Part shown: positions 44,270 through 53,385 of the stretch, piece after piece
Layout: every line of letters starts with the position of its first letter
Position numbering within the stretch: the stretch's first letter is position 1
Origin: Janthinobacterium lividum PAMC 25724
GTDB lineage: Bacteria > Pseudomonadota > Gammaproteobacteria > Burkholderiales > Burkholderiaceae_D
NCBI GenBank assembly: GCA_000242815.2
Contig: AHHB01000028.1
Coordinates: 186,001 to 250,000, forward strand
Length of the DNA stretch: 64,000 bases
Direction of reading: 5' to 3'
The notes under the pieces: model-generated
What the model saw: the letters and a program-made list of their open reading frames with translations, nothing else
Databases searched by the model: none
Told to the model about the DNA's origin: nothing
Made by a program: the position numbers and the translations under genes

Positions 44270-45541
44270 TCAGGGTTGAGTATGGGGTTGCGGCGAGCGT
44301 GCCACCTGGCGCGTGCCGCGCTGCGCCTGTTTGGCGCGGTACATGGCTGCATCCGCCGCAGCGACCAGCGAGGCAGCGTCGATGGCGTGATCAGGGAAGA
44401 CGGCCACGCCGATGGTCAGCGAGCTGACGATGCTGTCGCCGGTAGGCAGCTCAATGGCTTGCGTCATGGCGGCGATGATGTTGTCGGCGATGTGCATGGC
44501 ATCGCTGCTGCTGCGCAGCGGCTTGAGAACGATGGCGAATTCGTCGCCGCCCAGGCGCGCCACCAGGTCGCCCTCGCGCAACTGCTGCTTGATGCGTGTG
44601 GCGATCGTCACCAGCACATGGTCGCCCGAGGCATGGCCGAAGCTGTCGTTGATGTACTTGAAGCGGTCGCTGTCGAGGAACAGCACGGCCACTTTGCCAG
44701 TGCCGACGCGCGCTTCCAGGATGGCGCATTCCAGCGTCGCTTCCATGAAGGCGCGGTTCGACAGGCCCGTCAGGCTGTCGTGGTTGGCACGGTGCGACAG
44801 CGAGGCGTGCTCCTTTTGCAGATGGCTTTGCCACGCTTCCAGTTCGTCGAGCAGGGCGTTGAAGTCGTCATTGATCTGGTTCAGTTCGGCAATATTGGCC
44901 GGCGGCACGCGCAGTTCGAAGGAACGGTCGCGCCGTACGCGGTGCGCCGTTTCCGCCAGGTGGCGCAGCGGCGACGTGATTTCGGCTTCCATGCGACGCG
45001 ACAGGCGTACGGCGACGGCCAGGCTGAGCACGAGGCAAGCTAACAGGCAGGAGAGACCGCTGAGCAAGAAAGGCAGCAGGCTGCGGCTGTGCGGCACCAG
45101 CCTGATGCTGCCGATGGCTTGGTCACTGCGCACGATGGGAAACGTCAACGAATCGGGCAGGATCCAGCCCGTCAGCACGCGTTCGATGGCGTAGCGCGTG
45201 CCGTGCTGACCGCGTTCCCAGCGGGCCAGCACCTTGCCAGTCTTGTCGCTCACTTGCGCCTGGTCAATGTCTTCATTCACGCCGATCAAGGCCAGTGCTT
45301 CCCTGGCGGCCATGGAGTCGCCAAAGACGACGGCTCCTTCCACTGTGTAGCTCATCGAGCGGGCCACCAGGCGCAGGTTCTGGTCCGAATACACACGCAG
45401 GGCCAGCAGGGCCACGGCCGTCAGTGTCAGGCCCGCTGCCAGCACGGCGATGACCGATACGCTCAGGTGGGCGCGCCGCAGCACGCTGTCGAGCGTGGGG
45501 CGGGGCTTGCGTGTCAGCTTGGGAAGCATGCTGGCGCTCAT
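44270..45541 (-). CDS. yfiN: Membrane diguanylate cyclase YfiN (TpbB)
   Basis: Protein of 423 residues that makes cyclic di-GMP. Transmembrane helices at about 28-50 and 165-187 flank a periplasmic sensor domain. A HAMP linker follows (VAVRLSRRMEAEITSPLRHLAE). The GGDEF domain (about 245-410) has an intact GGDEF and the inhibitory I-site RxxD five residues upstream (REGDLVARLGGDEF). The start overlaps the yfiR stop by 4 bp and yfiB follows after 17 bp. YfiR is expected to hold it inactive through the periplasmic domain. Confidence 0.93.
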   Translation of the reverse strand: MSASMLPKLTRKPRPTLDSVLRRAHLSVSVIAVLAAGLTLTAVALLALRVYSDQNLRLVARSMSYTVEGAVVFGDSMAAREALALIGVNEDIDQAQVSDKTGKVLARWERGQHGTRYAIERVLTGWILPDSLTFPIVRSDQAIGSIRLVPHSRSLLPFLLSGLSCLLACLVLSLAVAVRLSRRMEAEITSPLRHLAETAHRVRRDRSFELRVPPANIAELNQINDDFNALLDELEAWQSHLQKEHASLSHRANHDSLTGLSNRAFMEATLECAILEARVGTGKVAVLFLDSDRFKYINDSFGHASGDHVLVTIATRIKQQLREGDLVARLGGDEFAIVLKPLRSSSDAMHIADNIIAAMTQAIELPTGDSIVSSLTIGVAVFPDHAIDAASLVAAADAAMYRAKQAQRGTRQVARSPQPHTQP

Positions 45542-46131
45542 GGCGGCGGTGCTTTGCGACGTGCAATTTGCAAGGCGTTCGGATGCACGCGCAGGCCGCT
45601 GCGGGCGATGGCGTCGAGATTGACGTCAAAACCGATCTGCGCCTCGGCCAGGCGCAGGCAGAACATGCAGCCGACGGAGCAGGTCGTGCCGGGTTCGGCG
45701 ACCGACAAAACCGGTTTGCCGATGATCTGCGCCAGCAGACGCTCGCGCTCGCCCTCGGGCAGGCTGCCCAGGTATACGACGTCGCATTCGCTCGCTGCCG
45801 CTACCGTCGGCGCGACTTTCACGCGTATGCGCTGGCCCAGGCTGGAGGCGGGTGTGTCGACGATGGCCGCGTCGTGGCGGGGCGCGCCGAGCATGCAGAC
45901 GCGTACTTCGGGGCGCGCTACGGGCCAGCGCACGTAACTGATGATGCCAAACAGGACCTGGGCTACTTCGGCCGGACGTTTCATGTCGGCGGCCGCACCC
46001 GTTTGCGCCCACGCCGCGCCCGGTGCCAGCGTGCTGCAGACGAACAGCGTGGCCAGCAGCGCGGCGGCCAACAGAGAGGCGAACAGTGCCGGCGGCGCGC
46101 TGCGCTGCCGGTGGCAAGGGGAAGAGGGCAC
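45538..46131 (-). CDS. yfiR: Periplasmic repressor YfiR (DUF4154)
   Basis: Exported protein of 197 residues. An N-terminal hydrophobic segment (about 14-42) ends in GAAWAQTG. The DUF4154 pattern is visible: FGIISYVRWPVARPEVRVCMLGAP, CDVVYLGSLPEGERERLLAQIIGKPVLSV and CMFCLRLAEAQIGFDVNLDAIARSGLRV. Several Cys residues fit the redox-sensitive disulfides of YfiR. First gene of yfiRNB-gntK, inhibiting YfiN. Confidence 0.9.
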   Translation of the reverse strand: MPSSPCHRQRSAPPALFASLLAAALLATLFVCSTLAPGAAWAQTGAAADMKRPAEVAQVLFGIISYVRWPVARPEVRVCMLGAPRHDAAIVDTPASSLGQRIRVKVAPTVAAASECDVVYLGSLPEGERERLLAQIIGKPVLSVAEPGTTCSVGCMFCLRLAEAQIGFDVNLDAIARSGLRVHPNALQIARRKAPPP

Positions 46132-46325
46132 GGCGTAGTGTGTCTTTATTCAGGTCCGGTGGCTATTTACAGCGCTACTCATGAGCACAGGCTTGAGAAG
46201 TCCATGCCGAAAGTACATCGCGACGCTATGCTATCGAGCCTTCAATTATAAAGACGAATGTCGAAACTTGCATTCTTTACCATGAGCATGCGCTCTCTAC
46301 AATGCCGTTGCGCGCCAGAGTGTTG

Positions 46326-47978
46326 CTATTCTTCCAGTGTCGCTTCCAGCAAGTCGATTTCGCGCAGCAGGCGCAGATGAATAGTGTCGTCCAGTTCGCC
46401 CGAGATGCGGCGACGGAACAGTTCATCGCGTTCCGCATTGAGCGCTTCGAGGCGCAGCGCGCGCTCGGCCTTGGCCAGTTCCTGCAGCCGCACGGCTTCG
46501 TCGTTGCTACTTTCGCCGTACGCGAGCCGGCGCCGGTAGGCTTCGATCAGGCGGTTGGCCGCCTCGTTGACGATTTGCTGCTTGTCATTCTTGTCGATGC
46601 CCTCGCAGACTTTTTCCAGCCGCGCGATGGCCGCTTCGGCCGCTGCGGCGCGGGCATTGCGCTCTTCCGTCGAGCGGCGCGCGGGCGGCGCGAATACCAG
46701 GCCCTTGGTCAGCAGGGGCAAGGTCACGCTGGCCAGTATCAGCGACAGTAGAATCACGCCCATGGCGAGGAAGATGACCAGGTCGCGCGCGGGGAAGCGA
46801 TTTCCGTCAGGCAAGAACAAGGGTAGCGTCAGAATGCCGGCCAGCGTCAGTGCGCCGCGCACGCCGGCAAACGACGCCACCAGCAGCAGGCGCAGGCTGG
46901 GGCGCGCCAGCAGCGCCGCGTCCTTCGGTTCACCGGCTTGTTTCTTGTGATGCTTGAACAAGGTGAGCTTCATGGAAATGAAGACCCAGATGAAGCGCAT
47001 GAAGGTCAGCCCCACCGTGATGGCGATGACGAACAGCGGCAGTTTCCAGGCGCTGCCGGCGCCCACTTCCACGGAGGCGGCGGGCAAGCCGGCAACCGTG
47101 GTGGGCAGTTGCGCGCCCAGCATGACGAAGATCACGCCATTCAAGAGCAGTTGCACGGTATCCCACACGGCCTTGCGCTGGGTGCGCGTGGCGGCCAGCG
47201 GGCGCCCGATCAGGTCGGCATAATGCATGCACACGCCCGCCGTGGCAGCGGCCAGAATGCCCGAGCCGTGGATATGCTCGGCGCCCAGGTAGGCGGCAAA
47301 CGGGATCAGGATGCTGATGAGGATTTGCAAGCCCGGTTCTTCACCGACTTTGCTCACCAGCCATTTATTTGTCAGGCCCACGCCCCACGCAATGGCCAGG
47401 CCGATGATGATGCCACCACCGGCTTCCTGCAGGAAACTCAGCGAGGCGGCGCCGATGGAAAAGCCGCCCGTCAGCATGGCCCCCACGGCAAACGTGAAGC
47501 AGACCAGACCCGACGCGTCGTTCAGCAAGGATTCGCCCTCGAGGATATGCATCAGGCGCGGCGGAATCGGGTTGCCAGCGACGATCGCCGACACGGCCAC
47601 GGGGTCGGTCGGCGAGAGGATGGCGCCGAGCGCGAAGGCGACGGCCAGCGGCACGCTGGGGATCAGCCAGTCGATGAAGAAACCCATGCCCAGCACGGTA
47701 AACAGCACCAGGCCGATGGCCAGCATCAGGATCGAGCGCGCATCGGAAAAGAAGGCGCCTTTGGGGATGCGCCAGCCATCGAGAAACAGTAGCGGCGGAA
47801 TGAAGAGTAAGAAGAAAATGTCGGGATCGAGTGGCACTTGCACGCCAAACAGGGCCAATCCCGTGCCGCCGGCGATCTGGATCAGGGGGAGCGGCAGCTT
47901 GACCCAGTGCGAGCGGGCGATGAAGCCGCACAGGACGACGCTCAAGACAAGGATGAGGATGATGGCAACGGTATGCAT
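46326..47978 (-). CDS. Na+/H+ antiporter, CPA1 family (YjcE-like)
   Basis: Membrane protein of 550 residues with about twelve transmembrane helices in the first 400, including ALGAILSPTDPVAVSAIV (ion-binding Asp) and LEGESLLNDASGLVCFTFAVG, both typical of the CPA1 family. A 120-residue cytoplasmic C-terminal domain is helical and charged (RRSTEERNARAAAAEAAIARLEKVCEG). Involved in pH and sodium homeostasis. Confidence 0.92.
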   Translation of the reverse strand: MHTVAIILILVLSVVLCGFIARSHWVKLPLPLIQIAGGTGLALFGVQVPLDPDIFFLLFIPPLLFLDGWRIPKGAFFSDARSILMLAIGLVLFTVLGMGFFIDWLIPSVPLAVAFALGAILSPTDPVAVSAIVAGNPIPPRLMHILEGESLLNDASGLVCFTFAVGAMLTGGFSIGAASLSFLQEAGGGIIIGLAIAWGVGLTNKWLVSKVGEEPGLQILISILIPFAAYLGAEHIHGSGILAAATAGVCMHYADLIGRPLAATRTQRKAVWDTVQLLLNGVIFVMLGAQLPTTVAGLPAASVEVGAGSAWKLPLFVIAITVGLTFMRFIWVFISMKLTLFKHHKKQAGEPKDAALLARPSLRLLLVASFAGVRGALTLAGILTLPLFLPDGNRFPARDLVIFLAMGVILLSLILASVTLPLLTKGLVFAPPARRSTEERNARAAAAEAAIARLEKVCEGIDKNDKQQIVNEAANRLIEAYRRRLAYGESSNDEAVRLQELAKAERALRLEALNAERDELFRRRISGELDDTIHLRLLREIDLLEATLEE

Positions 47979-48110
47979 GGAGGAGCGAGGAGCGGCGGCG
48001 TGCTGAAATGCTGATTATATGCTGCAGAGCACGCGCGGCATTGCCTGCGTGTGATTGCGCACATACAAGCAGTCATAAGCGCGGTAAGATCGGGACAATT
48101 GGCCATGCCG

Positions 48111-48190
48111 CCGACACCCGCCGACACCCGCCGACACTCGGCGAGATTCGGCGAAATTCACCGACACCCGCCAACACGCGCCAACCCCGT
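48111..48190. repeat. Degenerate 10-bp tandem repeat upstream of the cytochrome gene
   Basis: Eight consecutive 10-bp units of the form CCGACACCCG, three of them perfect (48111-48120, 48121-48130, 48161-48170) and the others with 1-5 changes. They lie 47-126 bp before the cytochrome c start. The period is close to one helical turn. Function unknown. Confidence 0.75.
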
Positions 48191-48236
48191 TTTTTCCCGG
48201 CTGGCCCGTGGTCTTTGACACTTACCGGTACCTGCT

Positions 48237-49535
48237 TTGCTGAAAAAAATCTTGACGGGCCTGCTACTGCTGTTGGCGCTGCTTATCATGGCGGCCCTGG
48301 CCACCTACCTATATTACTGGCGCCCCGCGCTGGCGCCCGTCAATCCGCCTGCCGCCACGGCCTTTTCGCCGCCAGCGGTCGAGCGCGGCCGCATCTTGGC
48401 CGGCATGGGTAATTGTGCCGCCTGCCATACGGCCAAGGGCGGCGCCGATTACGCGGGCGGCCATGGCTTGGCCACGCCGTTCGGTACGATCTACGCGACC
48501 AATATCACGCCCGACCCGCAAACGGGCATCGGCCGCTGGTCGCAAGCGGCCTTTCAGCGGGCCATGCGCGAAGGCGTGGGGCGCGATGGTGCGCACCTGT
48601 TTCCTGTCTTTCCTTACACCCATTTCAACCTCGTCTCGGACGCCGACCTGACGGCCTTGTACGCCTATTTCATGACGCGCCCGCCCGTGTATGCGGAAGT
48701 GCCCGCCAATAGCGTGCCTTTCCCCTTGAATCTTCGCCCCTTGCAGGCGGGCTGGAAGCTGCTGTTTTTCAAGCCGGCCAGCTATCAACTCGATCCCGCA
48801 CAAGGGCCGGACTGGAACCGTGGCCGCTACCTGGCCGAGGGCTTGGCGCACTGCGCCGCCTGCCACACGCCGCGCAATGCGCTGGGCGCCGAGCTGGCCG
48901 ATTCACCGTATCTGGGCGCGGCCATCGACCATTGGTATGCGCCGGCCCTGAGCAGCGCCAATACTGCAGCGCTGCCGTGGACGCAGGAGGAACTGTATAC
49001 CTTCTTGCGTACGGGAGCGACATCTTTGCATGGCGTCGCTGCCGGGCCCATGTCGGCCGTCGTGCACGAAGGCATGGGCGCATCGCCCGACAGCGATATC
49101 GGCGCGCTGGCGACCTATTTTGCCGATGTTTCCGGCGCTGCCGGGCGCAAGGTGGATGCGGATTCAGTGATCAAAACCGGCATTGCCCGTTCGCAGCGCG
49201 TCAGCCTGGTCGACAACGACCGTGGCGCCAGCCTGTACGTGGCCGCCTGCGCGTCATGCCACTCGAACAGCGATGGTCGGCCCGTGGCCCTGCGGCCGGA
49301 ACTGAGCTTGAACAGCGCCGTCAGCGCGCCCGATCCCGCCAACCTGATTCAGGTGATATTGCACGGCATCAGCAAGGACGAAGCCATGCCCGGCGTGCTG
49401 ATGCCCGGCTTTGCCGCCTCGCTGACGGACAATGACGTGGCCCAGTTGGCCGCCTATCTGCGCCGCAGCCGCAGCCACGAGCCGGCCTGGGCGAACCTGG
49501 ATGCAGCCGTAGCGCGCACCCGTGCCGGCAAGTAA
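48237..49535 (+). CDS. Membrane-anchored triheme cytochrome c, electron acceptor of a Mo hydroxylase
   Basis: Protein of 432 residues starting with TTG at 48237. An N-terminal helix (KILTGLLLLLALLIMAALATYLYYW) anchors it, with the domains outside. Three CxxCH heme sites are seen: NCAACH, HCAACH and CASCH. This is the layout of the cytochrome subunits of quinoprotein alcohol dehydrogenases and of three-part aldehyde dehydrogenases. It precedes the 2Fe-2S and molybdenum subunits by 68 bp, so it likely passes their electrons to the respiratory chain. Confidence 0.9.
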   Translation: MLKKILTGLLLLLALLIMAALATYLYYWRPALAPVNPPAATAFSPPAVERGRILAGMGNCAACHTAKGGADYAGGHGLATPFGTIYATNITPDPQTGIGRWSQAAFQRAMREGVGRDGAHLFPVFPYTHFNLVSDADLTALYAYFMTRPPVYAEVPANSVPFPLNLRPLQAGWKLLFFKPASYQLDPAQGPDWNRGRYLAEGLAHCAACHTPRNALGAELADSPYLGAAIDHWYAPALSSANTAALPWTQEELYTFLRTGATSLHGVAAGPMSAVVHEGMGASPDSDIGALATYFADVSGAAGRKVDADSVIKTGIARSQRVSLVDNDRGASLYVAACASCHSNSDGRPVALRPELSLNSAVSAPDPANLIQVILHGISKDEAMPGVLMPGFAASLTDNDVAQLAAYLRRSRSHEPAWANLDAAVARTRAGK

Positions 49536-49603
49536 TTCTTGAAACTTTCTTATGTGCAATGCTCATAGATAGCACTTATGGATAACACTCATGGATAACA
49601 CTT

Positions 49604-50071
49604 ATGTATAACATTTCTGTCAATGGCCAGCACTTCGGCACCGAGGTTGATGCCGAGACTCCCCTGTTGTGGGTGCTGCGCGACGAAGTCAACTTAAAAG
49701 GCACGAAGTTTGGCTGCGGCATCGGCATGTGCGGCGCTTGCACCGTGCATGTGGATGGCCGCGCCATGCGCTCCTGCATCACGCCGATCGCCGCCGTCAA
49801 CGGTTGCGCCATCACCACCATCGAAGGCTTGTCGCCGGACGGCACGCACGCGCTGCAACGGGCCTGGATCGCCACGCAGGCGCCCCAGTGCGGCTATTGC
49901 CAGTCGGGCCAGATCATGCAGGCGGCCACCTTGCTGCGCGACTATCCGCAGCCGACGGACGCGAATATCGATGCCGTCATGAGCGGCAATCTGTGCCGCT
50001 GCATGGCGTATGTGCGCATCCGCAAAGCCATCAAGCTGGCGGCCGGCATGCAGGAGGCGCCCGGTGTTTAA
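49604..50071 (+). CDS. 2Fe-2S subunit of a xanthine-oxidase-family hydroxylase (IorA-like)
   Basis: Protein of 155 residues with two iron-sulfur clusters. The plant-ferredoxin-type site is CGIGMCGACTVHVDGRAMRSC and the C-terminal site is CGYCQSGQI...NLCRCMAY. The overall form matches the small subunit of isoquinoline 1-oxidoreductase and related aldehyde dehydrogenases. It overlaps the next gene by 8 bp. Confidence 0.93.
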   Translation: MYNISVNGQHFGTEVDAETPLLWVLRDEVNLKGTKFGCGIGMCGACTVHVDGRAMRSCITPIAAVNGCAITTIEGLSPDGTHALQRAWIATQAPQCGYCQSGQIMQAATLLRDYPQPTDANIDAVMSGNLCRCMAYVRIRKAIKLAAGMQEAPGV

Positions 50072-52382
50072 GTTGCCGAAAGAAAATTCTGCTGCCCGTC
50101 CCAGCTCGCTGGGACGGCGCGGTTTCCTGATCGCCGCCGCGGGCACGGGTTTTACGCTGGCGTTCTTGCGCGCCGACAGTTCCTTAGCCGCCGGCAAGGT
50201 AGCGCCCGCGCCGCCGGTCAAAGCCAGCGCACCGGCGTTCGATCCCAGCATCTGGTTGCAGATCGAGCGTGACGGCATGGTCACCGTGAATATCGCCAAG
50301 GCGGAAATGGGCCAGCATATCGGCACGGCCTTGGCGCGCATCGTGGCCGAGGAGCTCGAAGCGGACTGGAGCAAGGTGCGCCTGCATTACGTCGACACGG
50401 ACCCGAAATGGGGCTTGATGGTGACGGGCGGCAGCTGGTCTGTCTGGCAGAATTTTGATCCGCTCAGCCGTGCCGGCGCGGCCGGGCGCCTGGCGCTGGT
50501 CGAGGAGGGCGCGCGCCTGCTGCGCGTGCCCGTGGCCGCCTGTCATGCCAAACTGGGCATGGTGCATGGCCGTGGGCGCTCGATCAGCTATGGCGACATT
50601 GTGCGCCGTGGCAAGCTGGCGCGCCAGTACACGCCCGAGCAATTGCAAGCCATCGTGCTCAAGACAGCGCAGCAGCGCAGCCTGATCGGTCAGCAGGTGC
50701 AAGCGCTCGACATTCCGGCGAAGACGAATGGCACGGCCGTGTACGGCATCGATGCGCAGGTGGAGGGCATGCTGTATGCGCGTCCGAAGATTCCGCCTAC
50801 GCGCTACGGCGCCAAGGTGGTGTCTATCGATGATACGGCCGCGAAAAAAGTGCAGGGCTACTTGCGCTCGGTCGCCTTGCAAGACCCCAGCGGCACGGTG
50901 CCCGGCTGGGTCATGGTGGTGGCCGAGACGTATGCGGCCGCCATTCGAGCGGCCGACCTGGTGCAGGTGACATGGCGCACTGGCGCAGCGGCCCACGTGG
51001 CCGAGCACGATATCGTCAACTACGCCACCAAGCAGCTGGCCGATGCCAGCCTGGGTGCCCGCGTGGTCGATGATGATGGTGTGGAGCAAGCGTTCAAGGA
51101 TGCCAGCCTGCAGCTCGAGCGCCACTACACCACCAGTACCGTGCTGCATTTCCAGCTCGAACCGGTCAATGCGCTGGCACAGGAAATCGACGGCGTCTGG
51201 CATATCCATGCAGGCAACCAGTGGCAATCGTTGATACTGCCCGTGCTGGCGCAGGCGTTGCAGGTGCCAGAGAGTCAGGTCGTGCTGCATCCCTATCTGC
51301 TCGGCGGCGGCTTTGGGCGGCGCTTGAATGGCGATTATTGCGTGCCGGCCGCGCTCGTGGCGCAAGCCGTGGGACGTCCCGTCAAGATGATTTGCACGCG
51401 GCCTGACGACGCCCGTTTCGATTCGCCTCGTTCGCCGTCCGTGCAGCATGTGCGCATGGCCTTCGACGATGCCGGCAAGGTGACGGCGATGGTGCACGAG
51501 GCGAGCGCGGGCTGGCCCACGCAAGCGATGATACCGGCCTTCCTGGCCAAGGATAAACAGGGTCATCCGTATGACCCGTTCGCCATCGCCGGTGCCGATC
51601 ATTGGTACACGGTGGGGGCGCAGCGCGTGCGGGCCGTGTCGAATGACCTGGCCAGCAGCAGTTTTCGCCCCGGCTGGCTGCGTTCTGTGGGGCCGGGCTG
51701 GACCAATTGGGCAGTCGAAAGCTTCATGGACGAGGCGGCGCAGGCGGCCAAGGTCGATCCGCTGGCCTTGCGCCTGTCGCTGCTGCAGGCGACGGGGCGC
51801 AACGCGGGCAGTGCGCCGAACGCCGTCGGCGGTGCCGCGCGCCTGGCCCACGTGCTGCAGCGGGTGGCGGACAAGGCGGGCTGGGGCAAGCCCATGCCAC
51901 CCGACACGGGCCTGGGCATCGCCGCCACCTTTGGCCAGGAGCGCGACATGCCCACCTGGACGGCCTGCGTTGCCCGCGTCAAGGTGGACCGCAGCACGTG
52001 CATGGTGAAAGTCGAAAAGCTGTTCATGGTGATCGACGCGGGCAGCATCGTCGACCCCGATGGCGCGCTGGCGCAGGCGGAAGGGGGCGCGCTGTGGGGC
52101 GTGAGCATGGCCTTGCATGAAGGCACGGCTTTCCTCAATGGCGAAGTGAAGGATACCAACCTCAATACCTACACGCCGCTGCGCATGGCCGACGTGCCCG
52201 AGCTCGATATTGAATTTGTTGCCAGCACGGCAACGTCGATGGGCATGGGCGAGCCGCCCACCACAGCCGTGGCGCCCGCCATCGGCAACGCTATCTTTGC
52301 CGCCGTGGCCTCGCGCGTGCGCCATTTGCCGATCCGCCCGGAAGCGGTGCTGAAGGGGCTGGACCGGCATGGCGCCGTCTGA
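50064..52382 (+). CDS. Molybdopterin-binding large subunit (IorB-like aldehyde/N-heterocycle hydroxylase)
   Basis: Catalytic subunit of 772 residues. The GTG at 50064 is chosen because AGGAGG ends 6 bp upstream; an earlier in-frame ATG lies inside the preceding gene. A twin-arginine-like signal (SLGRRGFLIAAAGTGFTLAFL) at residues 10-32 predicts export of the folded complex. Cofactor blocks include GGGFGRRLNGDY and GMGEPPTTAVAPAIGNAIF, where the Glu is the expected catalytic base near the C terminus. With the 2Fe-2S subunit and cytochrome it forms a periplasmic three-subunit dehydrogenase for aldehydes or N-heterocycles; the substrate is unknown. Confidence 0.92.
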   Translation: MFKLPKENSAARPSSLGRRGFLIAAAGTGFTLAFLRADSSLAAGKVAPAPPVKASAPAFDPSIWLQIERDGMVTVNIAKAEMGQHIGTALARIVAEELEADWSKVRLHYVDTDPKWGLMVTGGSWSVWQNFDPLSRAGAAGRLALVEEGARLLRVPVAACHAKLGMVHGRGRSISYGDIVRRGKLARQYTPEQLQAIVLKTAQQRSLIGQQVQALDIPAKTNGTAVYGIDAQVEGMLYARPKIPPTRYGAKVVSIDDTAAKKVQGYLRSVALQDPSGTVPGWVMVVAETYAAAIRAADLVQVTWRTGAAAHVAEHDIVNYATKQLADASLGARVVDDDGVEQAFKDASLQLERHYTTSTVLHFQLEPVNALAQEIDGVWHIHAGNQWQSLILPVLAQALQVPESQVVLHPYLLGGGFGRRLNGDYCVPAALVAQAVGRPVKMICTRPDDARFDSPRSPSVQHVRMAFDDAGKVTAMVHEASAGWPTQAMIPAFLAKDKQGHPYDPFAIAGADHWYTVGAQRVRAVSNDLASSSFRPGWLRSVGPGWTNWAVESFMDEAAQAAKVDPLALRLSLLQATGRNAGSAPNAVGGAARLAHVLQRVADKAGWGKPMPPDTGLGIAATFGQERDMPTWTACVARVKVDRSTCMVKVEKLFMVIDAGSIVDPDGALAQAEGGALWGVSMALHEGTAFLNGEVKDTNLNTYTPLRMADVPELDIEFVASTATSMGMGEPPTTAVAPAIGNAIFAAVASRVRHLPIRPEAVLKGLDRHGAV

Positions 52383-52459
52383 TGCGGGCGCGTGGCAGTA
52401 TCACGTGCCAGCGTGCCAACGTGCCAACGGGCATGCCAGTACGCTGCAATAGCGTTTGA

Positions 52460-53329
52460 TCAGGCCACGGTGCGCAGGTTTTTGGCATGGAAGCGTAGAT
52501 GCTCTTCCATGAAGCTGGCGATGAAGTAGTAGCCGTGGTCATAGCCGGCATGGCGGCGCAGCAGCAATGGCTGGCCGGCGTCGCGGCAGGCCGCTTCAAA
52601 CACTTCGGGGTACAACTGCTCGGGCAAGAACTTGTCGGCCAGGCCCTGGTCGATCAAGATGCCGTTAGGGAACAGTGCCGGCTGGCCTTGCCTGCTGCGC
52701 ATCAGCGCGCTGGCGTCGTACTGCTGCCAACTGGCCGCATCGCTGCCCAGGTAGCCCGTGAATGCCTTCTTGCCCCAGGGACACTGGCTCGGTGCGGCGA
52801 TGGGGGCGAAGGCGGAGACGGAGCGGAACAGTTCCGGGTTGCGCAAGGCCAGCACGAGCGCGCCATGACCGCCCATCGAGTGGCCGAAAATACCCGTGCG
52901 CTCGGAGTCGATGTTCAATTCATGTTGCAGCAGCGCGCGTAATTCCAACATGTAGCTATACATGCGGTAGTGGCTGTTCCATGGTGCTTCGGTGGCATCG
53001 ACGTAAAAGCCGGCGCCCACGCCGACATCCCAGGCCTCCGTTTCACCGGCGATATTCGCGCCACGGGGGCTGGTGTCGGGCGCGATCAGGATCAAGCCTT
53101 GTTCGGCCGCCACGCGCTGCGCGCCGCCCTTGATCATGAAGGTTTCTTCCGTGCAGGTCAGGCCCGCCAGGTAAAACAGGGCCGGGCGCTTGGTGCTGAG
53201 CGCGCTGCCCGGCGCCGTACCGGGAATGAAGGCTGAAAAACGCATGGGTAAGCCGATGGCGTGCGCGTCATGGCGATAAAAGCGTTGTACGCCGCCAAAA
53301 CAGGCGTGTTCACTCAACAGTTCCAGCAT
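52460..53329 (-). CDS. fghA: S-formylglutathione hydrolase
   Basis: Esterase of 289 residues that completes glutathione-dependent formaldehyde oxidation. The start MLELLSEHACFGGVQRFYRH has a GAGGAG ribosome site 5 bp upstream. Family blocks are YLAGLTCTEETFMIKGGAQR, APDTSPRG, the nucleophile GHSMGGHGAL and HAGYDHGYYFIASF (His). No formaldehyde dehydrogenase gene lies next to it. Confidence 0.95.
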   Translation of the reverse strand: MLELLSEHACFGGVQRFYRHDAHAIGLPMRFSAFIPGTAPGSALSTKRPALFYLAGLTCTEETFMIKGGAQRVAAEQGLILIAPDTSPRGANIAGETEAWDVGVGAGFYVDATEAPWNSHYRMYSYMLELRALLQHELNIDSERTGIFGHSMGGHGALVLALRNPELFRSVSAFAPIAAPSQCPWGKKAFTGYLGSDAASWQQYDASALMRSRQGQPALFPNGILIDQGLADKFLPEQLYPEVFEAACRDAGQPLLLRRHAGYDHGYYFIASFMEEHLRFHAKNLRTVA

Positions 53330-53385
53330 GAATTCTCCTCGTTAATCGCACAGTATAGCCAGAGTGGCGTACCGCCGAGTCAGTA

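Noticed and set aside
48111..48190. Possible CRISPR array
   Set aside because: Units are contiguous 10-mers without spacers, and no cas genes are present.
50184..52370. 728-codon minus-strand frame opposite the Mo subunit gene
   Set aside because: Composition is His/Arg/Gln-rich as expected from the reverse complement of a real gene; the plus strand carries the conserved cofactor motifs.
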